From Nocardiopsis sp. YSL2 (GTDB taxonomy: Bacteria; Actinomycetota; Actinomycetes; Streptosporangiales; Streptosporangiaceae): 64,000 nt of DNA. Both the position numbers and the translations under genes were made by a program. The stretch covers positions 2,232,001-2,296,000 of the forward strand of contig NZ_JAMOAO010000001.1 in NCBI RefSeq assembly GCF_030555055.1, written 5' to 3'. Shown piece by piece: positions 35,785 through 43,822 of this stretch (the first letter of the stretch is position 1; every line of letters begins with the position of its first letter). The notes below the pieces were generated by a model. The model did not search any database. It had not been told where the DNA came from and saw nothing but the letters and a program-made list of their open reading frames with translations.

Positions 35785-36240
35785 GGAAGGCCGCTGACGC
35801 CGCTTCGCCCGGCGTGCTCGATGGGGCACAGCGACGGTGCCTGGAACGAGGTGTGCGTCGTCGAGCTCCATAAGCGCCTCTGACTGGAACAACCTCCTTC
35901 AGAGGCCTATGACATGCATGCGGCGTGGGCCTGCCCCGCCTGCATCGCACCGCTCGAGGTCCAGCCCCGCCCTACTGGCGATAGTCCGCCATCGAACAAC
36001 TCACTGAAAAGGCTCTCGATGGCACAAGCGCACACAGGGTCAGCGAAGGCGCTATCCAATCCGACGGTGGGAACAGATTATTCAATCTTTGAACAGGGGA
36101 CTCCGTTGAGTGCAAGACTCATATCAATCCCGAACGTCGAGACTGACGTGGTAGGCCGAACCGTGGAACCATGAGAACAGTCCCCCGGATGCCTGTCCCT
36201 CGCGAGAGCCCTGACTAGTCTCCTACCCCTGCTCCCCCAT
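35785..36240. other. Intergenic region with hairpin and relic start region
   Basis: About 455 bases. GCCTCTGA / TCAGAGGC (35876-35906) is an 8-bp stem that may terminate the esx operon. At 36001-36021, TCACTGAAAAGGCTCTCGATG copies the leader of the EsxA-like gene (TTCACTGAAAGGCGCTACCC-ATG), but the frame after it (to 36174) shows no WXG100 features. It looks like a relic junction. Confidence 0.45.
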
Positions 36241-36519
36241 ATGGTCCTCGCGTGGGTCGGAAAATCCTACGTGTCGGCTGGCCTGAGGGTCGGTCCTGGT
36301 GGTTCCCCCGGAGTCGGCGTGGCGGCCGAGCAGCTCACCGACGGAGTGATGGCGGTGGACCCCACTGCCGGCGACGAACTGTGGCGATACCGCTCATCTG
36401 GCTCGGACATGCGGCCCTTGGTCGCTGCAGATGGGGATTCACTCGTCGTGGAATATTACCCTGGCCCGAACGATGACGCCCCCGCTACAGTTCGAGTCAG
36501 CTTCGAGACGACGATTTAG
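36241..36519 (+). pseudogene. 5'-part remnant of a PQQ-like propeller gene
   Basis: Reads TDGVMAVDPTAGDELWRYRS followed by VAADGDSLVVEYY, matching the first blades of the propeller at 23459-24964 (DNGVVALDGATGEEIWHYRR, ~residue 95). It stops shortly after, at the edge of the low-GC cassette 3. The part corresponding to later blades appears 5 kb away at 41590-42397 on the same strand. Confidence 0.6.
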
Positions 36520-37661
36520 CGCAATGAACTGTGCCCCATTTCCCCCACCGCGTCGGACAGGATTTCGTGGAGATCCTCGCTTCTCGCAACGAGCCCGGCT
36601 CCCCATTCCTGCCCATGTTCAGGAAGCTCCCCATCGATCATAACCCCCTTGCTTTCAAGAGTTTCCGGGTCGATCAACCCCCGCTCCAAGAACAGATGCC
36701 CTGATGCCAGGATCATTCGATATTCTACCTCCGAAGGATCTTCGAACAGAACAACAAAGTCAGGGGGTTGCTCTTCGCTAGCGGGCTGAGGGAAATACTC
36801 CATGGCAGCAAAAGACGTGTCCACTCCATGTTCGTTCATCAGGAGGTATTTCTCACTCCCGCTTTCCCGAACGATCCGACCCAAAGGATCTTCTTCCGCC
36901 CCTGGCATCGTACGGTGCGTCAATGGAAGCAACTCTGGAGCTTCTCCGCCTTCCCATTCGTATTCATATAGCAATTCGCCAGTGTCCGCCGATAGACCCA
37001 CCAGGAACACTTCGCCCTCGCAGGCCGTGGCCACAGTGAAAGTGGATCCCACCGCGGAAATATGCACCTCCGCACAGGCGCTTTCCAGTTCATGACTCCA
37101 CAACGCCTGGTCCTTGTCCAGCGAGCGGGCCTCCAACTGACCACCGCTGGAGTACACAAGCCGTGCGCCAGCCCCAAGCGCGTCCACCAACTCACTCGGG
37201 GAAGATTCTGACCAGTGGGCAGTGAGAGTCTTACCGTTCGAAGCGTCCAACAACAGCCAACGCGCGCGGTGGGAGAGCAGGCCTGTTCCCTCGAAGGCCA
37301 CCACGACTTTTCTTCCATCAGCCGTCACCCCAGCGGCAGCCGCCTCGCCCAAGTTGCTATAGCTCCATACCTCGCCTACCGGATCAGTATCAAAGAGGGC
37401 GACATCCTCTTCAAAGACCACAAGCACCCCTCGCTCTGTGGTCGCAATCTCCCGCACTGGACCGCGCGGATCACTTTGTAGATAGTTCTCAACTTCCAAG
37501 GCACCAGAAAAGGAAAGATGCCCTGGCGTGCCTCTTCTAGAAGTCTCTATATCCCCAAGCCTATAAGCAGGAAGAACCCCAATTAGCATACCACCAAGGA
37601 CGAAAGCTAGCAGCGTAGCAACTGGAAGAACGACCCATCTCCACAGATTCATATTTCTCAC
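36516..37661 (-). CDS. Membrane-anchored propeller, third gene of cassette 3
   Basis: 381 aa. N-terminal span WVVLPVATLLAFVLGGMLIG, then blade-like repeats (GVLVVFEEDVALFDTDPVGE, LEARSLDKDQALWSHELESA, VFLVGLSADTGELLYEYEWE). The last ~70 residues differ in kind: GHLFLERGLIDPETLESKG, then ELPEHGQEWGAG and DLHEILSDAV. They match the C-terminal region of the large protein encoded just upstream (HVLLEGGAIDEEQLAEAGLL, TAEWGAG, ELLDILHAA). GTG at 37661; an ATG at 37652 is an alternative. Low GC like the rest of cassette 3. Confidence 0.7.
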   Translation of the reverse strand: MRNMNLWRWVVLPVATLLAFVLGGMLIGVLPAYRLGDIETSRRGTPGHLSFSGALEVENYLQSDPRGPVREIATTERGVLVVFEEDVALFDTDPVGEVWSYSNLGEAAAAGVTADGRKVVVAFEGTGLLSHRARWLLLDASNGKTLTAHWSESSPSELVDALGAGARLVYSSGGQLEARSLDKDQALWSHELESACAEVHISAVGSTFTVATACEGEVFLVGLSADTGELLYEYEWEGGEAPELLPLTHRTMPGAEEDPLGRIVRESGSEKYLLMNEHGVDTSFAAMEYFPQPASEEQPPDFVVLFEDPSEVEYRMILASGHLFLERGLIDPETLESKGVMIDGELPEHGQEWGAGLVARSEDLHEILSDAVGEMGHSSLR

Positions 37662-37721
37662 GATGGCCCCATAACTAAGATGAACTTGTCAAGATTATAA
37701 GGATACTGCGGTGCAATTGAC

Positions 37722-40244
37722 CTAGGATCCGGATCTGCCGAGATTATCTGGCCCATAGTTTCGCACAAAAGTGCTTGCGTATTCGTCCACCTGGTCATTG
37801 GCACCGACATCTGGAGAAGCAGCGTGCAGAATATCCAGGAGCTCTTCTGTTTTGCTGTTCGCACCCGCACCCCATTCCGCAGTGGTGACTGGGAGGCGAG
37901 CCTCACCACTCGGATAATCGACAAGAAGCCCCGCTTCTGCAAGCTGTTCTTCGTCAATAGCACCACCCTCGAGGAGAACATGCCCCATTTGGAGAGTTAC
38001 ATGATTATATGCCTCCTGTTGATCCCTGAGGATGTAATCAGACATTTCATTGGAGCCATCATCCCCAGAAAGACCAGGAACAAAGTAGATATTCGGGATG
38101 TCATCCTTTACCGACTGATTGATTAGTTCAGAGTATGGAGATTTCAGCATTTCAAGGGTTACGCTCGCGGCAACCCCACCGCCAGGGCTACCCACCCCAG
38201 CGGCACCAGAGACAGCTGCGGAGAAGACACCGTACCCGGCCTCCCACTGTTTCTGCGCCTGCTCCCTCGCAGATTCAACGTCACCACCGCGGGAAATGTG
38301 TTCATCCATAATAGCTTCAGTCATAAGCTCCCTCAAAGATCCGCTAGCGGCCGCACCCTCCATCGCACCTGAGTTTCCATGCGTAAACACTTCTTCGAGG
38401 ATTCTCCACTCTTGGTTCTCGGTGGCAGCAAGCACCTTGGGAGAAACATCTTCATTCGCGACAATCAACTGAAAGAAATCACGCTTTACAGATTCGGGCA
38501 AGATGAGAACTTCGTCCCCGACTCCATGGAAGATGATATCTCCCTCATTCTCACCGAGAGCCCGGTATCCTTCATCACCATTATGAATAGTGAAGTCGTC
38601 GATATAAGAAATATAGATATCGGCGAAGCTATCAGCAAGTTCCGGGTTTAGCTCGCCAACAGACATGTCGTGCTCGTCATCATCTTTGACTCCAGTGTCC
38701 TTGAATTTGTTCTCTCCATCCGAATCTGCCATCATGTTAATCAGACTGTAAGCTGCCTCACCAGCCATTCGCTGCTCTTCATCATTTCCATTATCGTGGA
38801 AATCGCCAATCCAGTCAGTGATTCCACTGACAGCGTCCCCATCGTCCCCCTCCCAGTCATGTGAGAAGAGCGTCGACACCAGTTCCTCATGGTCCGTTCC
38901 TGACTGACCAGCCGGTAGATGGAACTCGACCGGGTGTCTATAGTCCTCACCATCGGGATACTCCCCGGTCAGGATCGCGTAGTTCGCGTCCTCGTTCTGT
39001 GTTGCAAATTCCAGAATTCTACTCAGTGTTTCTTCGTCGATGGCGCTCGACGCCCAGCTGTCAACGGCGCCAGCGACCGTACCAATTGAAATGGCTGACA
39101 ATTCAGCACCACCCTGAATTGAGTACCCTGTTTGCTTATGAGAACTTTCTCTGGCTTCGTCAAATATCTCCACCAGGAGCTCGAAGTCACCTGCCCAATC
39201 AGGAGAATAGGAGTTATTAAGAGATGTCGAAGCGCTATGTATCCGTGGACCTTCCACCGTACTCCTGACTGACTCGGGAAGATTGCTGTATTCTCCTCCG
39301 ATATTTTCATCGGAGCTAGCGATTACTGTTCCGCCAATCAGCGCCAGAAGCTGATTTTTCTGAGCAACCGATAGGTGCTCACTTTCCTTAATGGCCTCGA
39401 TGGAAGTAAAGAATTCCCCAGCCTCTTCTACCGGGTTATCGTATGATGAAACTCCCGTGTCACTCGATTCTGATGGGTCGGCATCGTCGAGATGAGCGTT
39501 CAGATCAGCCAGAATCTCTAGTTCACGTTCTGTTAGTTGTGTACCGCTTTCCTGTTTCCCCGCAACGTAGGCCATAAAGGCGTTCATCAGGCTGATACTT
39601 TCTTGAAGTCTCTCCAGCGCGGCTTCATCCCCCTCTGCAGCCTTCTGAATCGTTTCTCCGATCTCGGAGCCGTCCATACCCGGAGTGACTCCGAAGTACT
39701 CGTCATCGCCTGTTACAACCCATCCCAGCCCTCCAGGCGGTCCACCAATATGGCCTGCTTCGGTGAGAGCACTGATGTGCTCAGGAGTGGGGCCGTCCGA
39801 AAGCATGTCATCTACTGCCGAGGCTTCTGCCTCCAGTTTGCGCCACGCTGTATCGGCCAATCCTTGGTACTCTTCTACCAAGTTCTCCTTCTCTGATTTT
39901 GTATCCGCAGCGGCAATGTCGTTGGCAAGGTCACCTTCAAGATTTTCAATGGTGTTTTTGTAAGTCCGAACCGCTTCAGCGTAGGCCTTGATAACCCCCA
40001 CAGCATGGATTGTTGCCAGGAGAGCACTGCTCCAAGCCTCTTCATTTTCGTCGGCAATTTCACTGATATCGTCCTCGATCAGGTCAGAGAACTCTGTAGC
40101 AGTCGTGTTGGCGACATCATTGTATCTTGCAGAACGGCCACAGATATTTGAGTACATCTCATCGAACACCTGTGCTTGGTTCTGGAGTTCAGCAACACTG
40201 ACGCCACACTCTTTGGGTGAGATCTGATAGCTTCCCTCTGCCAT
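37722..40244 (-). CDS. Large T7SS-cassette protein, copy 3 (putative secreted effector)
   Basis: 840 acidic residues, no signal peptide. N-terminal helical module with ATEFSDLIEDDISEIADENE and a following EEAWSSAL. Then MLSDGPTPEHISALTEAGHI (~155), LPESVRSTVEGPR (~330), NEDANYAILTGEYPDG (~420), LNPELADSFADIYISYI (~550) and a C-terminal domain with HVLLEGGAIDEEQLAEAGLL and TAEWGAG, ending DEYASTFVRNYG. Same order as copies 1 and 2. The DNA is far poorer in G/C than the flanks (21 of 60 in 38581-38640), pointing to recent transfer. ATG with GAAGGA upstream. Biochemical function unknown. Confidence 0.7.
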   Translation of the reverse strand: MAEGSYQISPKECGVSVAELQNQAQVFDEMYSNICGRSARYNDVANTTATEFSDLIEDDISEIADENEEAWSSALLATIHAVGVIKAYAEAVRTYKNTIENLEGDLANDIAAADTKSEKENLVEEYQGLADTAWRKLEAEASAVDDMLSDGPTPEHISALTEAGHIGGPPGGLGWVVTGDDEYFGVTPGMDGSEIGETIQKAAEGDEAALERLQESISLMNAFMAYVAGKQESGTQLTERELEILADLNAHLDDADPSESSDTGVSSYDNPVEEAGEFFTSIEAIKESEHLSVAQKNQLLALIGGTVIASSDENIGGEYSNLPESVRSTVEGPRIHSASTSLNNSYSPDWAGDFELLVEIFDEARESSHKQTGYSIQGGAELSAISIGTVAGAVDSWASSAIDEETLSRILEFATQNEDANYAILTGEYPDGEDYRHPVEFHLPAGQSGTDHEELVSTLFSHDWEGDDGDAVSGITDWIGDFHDNGNDEEQRMAGEAAYSLINMMADSDGENKFKDTGVKDDDEHDMSVGELNPELADSFADIYISYIDDFTIHNGDEGYRALGENEGDIIFHGVGDEVLILPESVKRDFFQLIVANEDVSPKVLAATENQEWRILEEVFTHGNSGAMEGAAASGSLRELMTEAIMDEHISRGGDVESAREQAQKQWEAGYGVFSAAVSGAAGVGSPGGGVAASVTLEMLKSPYSELINQSVKDDIPNIYFVPGLSGDDGSNEMSDYILRDQQEAYNHVTLQMGHVLLEGGAIDEEQLAEAGLLVDYPSGEARLPVTTAEWGAGANSKTEELLDILHAASPDVGANDQVDEYASTFVRNYGPDNLGRSGS

Positions 40245-40293
40245 GGAGTCGTCCTTCGGGCTATGATTATTGGATGGATTTCATCGTGACAGT

Positions 40294-40650
40294 TCAGAAA
40301 TCGTTTATAGAACGCGAGAGAATCGGTGAGCTCGACGTTGCCCGATAGTCGGCGGATGCATCACTATCAGTGCGGTCTCCTTCCGATGCTGCTGACTGGA
40401 TGTTCTCGGCGAGGGTGACAGCATGTGATTTGACATCCTCCATGTGTTCCTCCTGAACGGAACCAAATGATGCCCAACCAGTCACCCCAGGCGGATTTCT
40501 CATTGCGAAAGAAACATTCGTGATGGCATCCGCCCAGTCCTGCGGAAGATCACGAAGCCGAGATGCCGCTTCTAGGGATGCATCTCCGCCCGCGTAAGCA
40601 TCGGTTGGGTTCATTCCTACTGGTGACACAGTTGCTCCTACCACTTTCAT
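40294..40650 (-). CDS. WXG100-like small protein of cassette 3
   Basis: 118 aa. PPGVTGWASFGSVQ (Trp59, with WAS replacing WAG) aligns to the WXG-like turn of the cassette 1 protein, and the following helix HAVTLAENIQSAASE matches its HARDIAGNIQSSAEE. The tail ILSRSINDF corresponds to LSRPIN. The ATG at 40650 has GAGGAG upstream and is preferred over the frame start at 40710. A 6-bp stem (AACGGA / TCCGTT, 40665-40683) sits just upstream of the ribosome site. The large gene starts 49 bases later. Confidence 0.7.
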   Translation of the reverse strand: MKVVGATVSPVGMNPTDAYAGGDASLEAASRLRDLPQDWADAITNVSFAMRNPPGVTGWASFGSVQEEHMEDVKSHAVTLAENIQSAASEGDRTDSDASADYRATSSSPILSRSINDF

Positions 40651-40754
40651 CGAACACTCCTCGGAACGGATTGTCATTCCGTTGCGGGCATGCGTCGCGC
40701 ACGCTTGCATCCGCTGCCTTGTACAGGACGGACGCAGGCATAGTGACCCGAAGT

Positions 40755-40783
40755 GGAGTAACCCTCTTATTGCCGAAGGTCAA
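40755..40783 (-). promoter_or_regulatory. Candidate promoter of cassette 3
   Basis: On the minus strand: TTGACC, 17-bp spacer, TACTCC, about 105 bases before the small-protein start. The -35 is good; the -10 is imperfect. Confidence 0.4.
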
Positions 40784-41589
40784 GGACACTATAGCTCCAG
40801 GGCCTTCAGGGGAGCAGCCATCCCCGAGCTTGCGAGGCAAGACTGCTGTGGCCACTTCCGGTCAGTAAGAGCTACACGCCTGACGTGACTGGGGTCACGA
40901 TGCACGGCCCTGGTCAAGCGGCAACCAGAAGGGACCAAACGTGGCCGCCTGTTTCGTCACCGACGTGCATCGTTCCATTCTGAGTCCGAAGGGATCTCGT
41001 ATTCCTGCGGCGCCCTGCGCTGACATCGACCTGGGGGACGTTGCCGGGCTACCAAGGCTGGAAAACTCTCGCTCGTGTTCCGTTCAGGATCGGTGCAACG
41101 TCATGATGGCGAAGGGCGCTACGGTCACCAGTGATGATGGCTGCGTCGAGGACGTGCTTGAGGCGGCACGGAAGAGCTTGCGTCCTCACCACATCGACCC
41201 TTGGTTCCGGGAGAGGCACATACGGACCTGACCAGGCGTATTCGTCTGAGGCGGCTCCGCCACATTCGAACCGAAGGCACCAGACCGACCGGCTCGGGCC
41301 GGGTTCGCCTTCGCGCCGTAGGTTTGGATATGGCAGCAGAACTGGCGAGCAGGTAGCGCGAGGGCGGCCGAGACGGGCCCGACCAGTCGTGAAGGCGTCG
41401 AGCAGAAGCAGGCTGTGGGACCCACCTGGCCCCTGAGCTTCGCTTGGTCAGCCACTGTGGCCGCACACCCCTGTTCTCCCGAGCCGCTGTCACCCGCCAG
41501 CGTGTGGGAGTCGGCATGCCCGTCGTTACATTGCTTGGCCTTGGCTGCCTACGATCCCTCACCCTGGGGCGCTTGGGTCGAAGGCGAGA
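40784..41589. other. Region without recognisable genes, right of cassette 3
   Basis: About 800 bases of intermediate GC. Short frames exist on both strands (for example 40941-41231 plus) but none has a convincing ribosome site, domain or consistent codon bias. Probably junction DNA and decayed coding sequence between cassette 3 and the propeller pseudogene. Confidence 0.5.
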
Positions 41590-42397
41590 GTGCACGAGGA
41601 GGAGATCTCGGGGGACGTCGAGGAGCTGGGTGCCTTCGACGTTGAGTTGGCGACCGATGGCTTGTTCGACCTGCCGCCCGAGCCGCAGTTGGACGCCGTG
41701 ATGCGTTCGGACACCGACGGCGAGGTGCTCTGGTACACGGAGCATCTGTTCTCCTGCGGTGACTCGACGGTGGATCGGGCCGACCGGCCGGTGGTCTTCG
41801 CCGGGGCGATGGTGGTACGGGCGGTGTGTGGTTCGGGGGAAGCACAGTTGACCCGCTTGGACCCGAGTGATGGTGCTGTTCTGTGGTCGATGACCTGCCA
41901 GGACAGCGACTTCCTCGTGGCGGACGGAGGCGTCCGACAGGTGGGAGCGCTGCTGGCCATCGACGATGGAGCGCCGGATGATGAGCCCGAAGAAGGTACA
42001 CAGTACGCCGAGGCCGTGGTCATCGAACCGACTTCCGGTGAGCTCATGGGTGATGGGGTCGAACTGGCGGAAGGGCAGTTCCTGTCCAGGACCGTGGGCA
42101 GGGATACCTGCTGTCGGTGAGATCGGGACCTGACCCGTCCTTCAGCTTCGAGTTGCGTGGATTCGATGGTGAGACCGTGTTGGCCACGGGCGAACAAGCG
42201 GTTCGCAGTGGGGAGCAGGAGATGCCGTTGCGATCCCCCTTCCGAGGATCGTGGCGGGCGCGGTCCGGGCCCCTGCTCGTCAGAGCAGTATGGACTTCCT
42301 CGGTGATGACCGGTTCGTGCCGGTACCCGGTGCTGTGGTGCTGGTCGAGTGGCCAGAAGAGCAGGGTGACGGAGTCACGATCCTGGGGTTCCAGTGA
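41590..42397 (+). pseudogene. 3'-part remnant of a PQQ-like propeller gene with frameshifts
   Basis: Frame 1 reads DTDGEVLWYTEHLFSCGDST and LTRLDPSDGAVLWSMTCQ, equivalent to ALDDDEVLWSNEEVFAG and AIDSANGEVRWRKSW in the intact propeller at 23459-24964. After ~42070 the coding continues in another frame (GPDPSFSFELRGFDGETVL), and from ~42250 in a third (DDRFVPVPGAVVLVEWPEEQ), ending with TGA at 42395-42397. The end matches RFLRAVPGAVVVLDQG of the intact protein. At least two frameshifts and no proper start make it a pseudogene, probably the right half of the gene whose left part lies at 36241-36519. Confidence 0.65.
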
Positions 42398-42475
42398 CGA
42401 ATCCACCGAGCCCGGGCCATGGTCGCCTTCCGATGAGGAACTGCTCCGTCGTACCCGGTGGGGAGAGCGGGCGCG

Positions 42476-42910
42476 TCAGGGGACGGCGAAGCGGGCGGTG
42501 ATCCAGGTTCCCAGGCGGGCGGCGCGGGGGTAGGCGAAGTGGCCCCAAGTGGTCGCGAGGTGGTCGAGCAGGAGGAGGCCGCGCTGGCCTTCGGCCCAGT
42601 TCCACGCGTCCGGGGTGCGCTTCGGGATGTGCGGGACGGTGGGGCCGCCCGGGTCGCCGACGACGAGGGTGAGGGTGCGCGGGTCGCGCTGGGAGAGGAC
42701 CAGGCGGATGCGGTCCGGCTCGGCGTCGGCGTACTTGACGGAGTTGGCGAAGAGCTCGCTGGCGCAGAGCTGGACGGTGTCGACCAGGTCGGGTGAGAAG
42801 CCGGTGAGGTCGGTGGCGATGTCGGCGCGGACCCGGCGGAGCTGGGCGAGGTCGCTGCGGTAGTCGTGGTAGGCCCAGGTGCGGACCGGCACGGGTGCGG
42901 TGGTGTCCAT
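42476..42910 (-). CDS. ATP-binding HATPase_c protein (RsbW/anti-sigma-like)
   Basis: 144 aa of the GHKL ATPase fold: QLCASELFANSVKYAD (N box), LTLVVGDPGGPTVP (G1-like) and EGQRGLLLLDHLATTWGH. Family members act as anti-sigma or phosphorelay kinases in actinomycete stress and development networks. The ATG at 42910 overlaps the stop of the upstream 139-codon gene (TGATG), so the two are translationally coupled. A longer frame to 43387 is the shadow of that neighbour. Confidence 0.8.
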   Translation of the reverse strand: MDTTAPVPVRTWAYHDYRSDLAQLRRVRADIATDLTGFSPDLVDTVQLCASELFANSVKYADAEPDRIRLVLSQRDPRTLTLVVGDPGGPTVPHIPKRTPDAWNWAEGQRGLLLLDHLATTWGHFAYPRAARLGTWITARFAVP

Positions 42911-43329
42911 CAGGCCGCCACCGCCTGGCGGTTCTGCTGGGCGACCCACTGGCGGGTGACGCGGCGCAGGTCGGCGAGGTCGTCCGGGGCGGGGGCGAGG
43001 AGGTCGCCGGGCGGCGCCGGGGTGGTCCAGCGGTGCAGGCGGGCCTGGGCCTCGGCCTGGACGCGGTCGCGCTCGTCCTCGAAGGCCCGGTAGTAGCCGC
43101 GCACGAGGGCGGTGTCGTCGGCCGGGATGTGCGCGCGGGGAGGGGTGAGGGGCGCTGCGGGGCGCGGGGCTCGCGCTGCCGGCGGGGCCGGGAGAGGCGT
43201 GTAACGGCGGACGCGGGTGGAGCGTCGCCGGCGCAGGACGGCGGCGCTGTGGCGGCCGCGCGCCGGGGTGAGGAGGGCTTCGAGGAAGCCCAGGGCGCGG
43301 TTGAGGACGGCATGGATAGACTGAGCCAT
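42910..43329 (-). CDS. Unknown protein coupled to the HATPase_c gene
   Basis: 139 aa, Arg/Ala/Pro-rich, with AQSIHAVLNRALGFLEALLT at the N-terminus and VRGYYRAFEDERDRVQAEAQ near residue 82. The stop overlaps the start of the next gene. No family was recognised. The context suggests a partner of the downstream anti-sigma-like ATPase. Confidence 0.55.
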   Translation of the reverse strand: MAQSIHAVLNRALGFLEALLTPARGRHSAAVLRRRRSTRVRRYTPLPAPPAARAPRPAAPLTPPRAHIPADDTALVRGYYRAFEDERDRVQAEAQARLHRWTTPAPPGDLLAPAPDDLADLRRVTRQWVAQQNRQAVAA

Positions 43330-43630
43330 GTCGGCAATTTCCTTTGGTTAAAAGGGTTGAGGTTGCTGGCCACGGCCCCGGGCGCAAACGAGCGTCGCGG
43401 GGCCTCCGCTTGTGGAGGTTTGGAAAAAGACTAGGGGGTGGGGAGAGGGGGCGGCGACAATACCGGAGAGTAATATCTGACGGCGGACTGTTGCCGCAGG
43501 TAGGGGCCGAAGGAAGAACATTCGGAACCTGGAGTTCCCGGAATTGATTTGTCCGGGTTGGTGGCTTTTCTGGAGATATGCAAAACGGCTGCCGGGAGGA
43601 CCGGTCAGCCGTTGTGTGGGAGGGACGTGC
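43330..43630. other. Upstream region of the 139-aa/HATPase pair
   Basis: About 300 bases, partly A/T-richer (TTCCTTTGGTTAAAAGGG near 43339-43356, close to the start codon). No gene or clear repeat was found; the promoter of the pair is expected here. Confidence 0.4.
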
Positions 43631-43822
43631 TCAGTCGCGGGACCGCTTCACGCCGTCCAGGAACGTCGTCCAGGCGTCCGCGGAGTACTCGATGTGGCCC
43701 AGCGGGCGGTTCTGGGTGTCCCGGACCAGCACACGATCCCCTTCCGAAACCTCCACACAGCTGCCTTCGCCGGAGCTGTAGCTGCTCGTGTGCCATCTGC
43801 GCCGACCGTGATGTCTACTCAT
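43631..43822 (-). CDS. DUF397 protein
   Basis: 63 aa with the DUF397 pattern WHTSSYSSGEGSCVEV, VLVRDTQNRP and WTTFLDGVKR. DUF397 proteins act as partners or antagonists of the linked XRE/DUF5753 regulators, a toxin-antitoxin-like arrangement common in Streptomyces and Nocardiopsis. Its start overlaps the stop of the upstream XRE gene by 8 bases, so it is the second gene of the pair. Confidence 0.85.
   Translation of the reverse strand: MSRHHGRRRWHTSSYSSGEGSCVEVSEGDRVLVRDTQNRPLGHIEYSADAWTTFLDGVKRSRD

Noticed and set aside
40941..41231. 96-codon plus-strand frame right of cassette 3
   Set aside because: No ribosome site, no domain, uneven codon use; kept only as part of the unassigned junction region.
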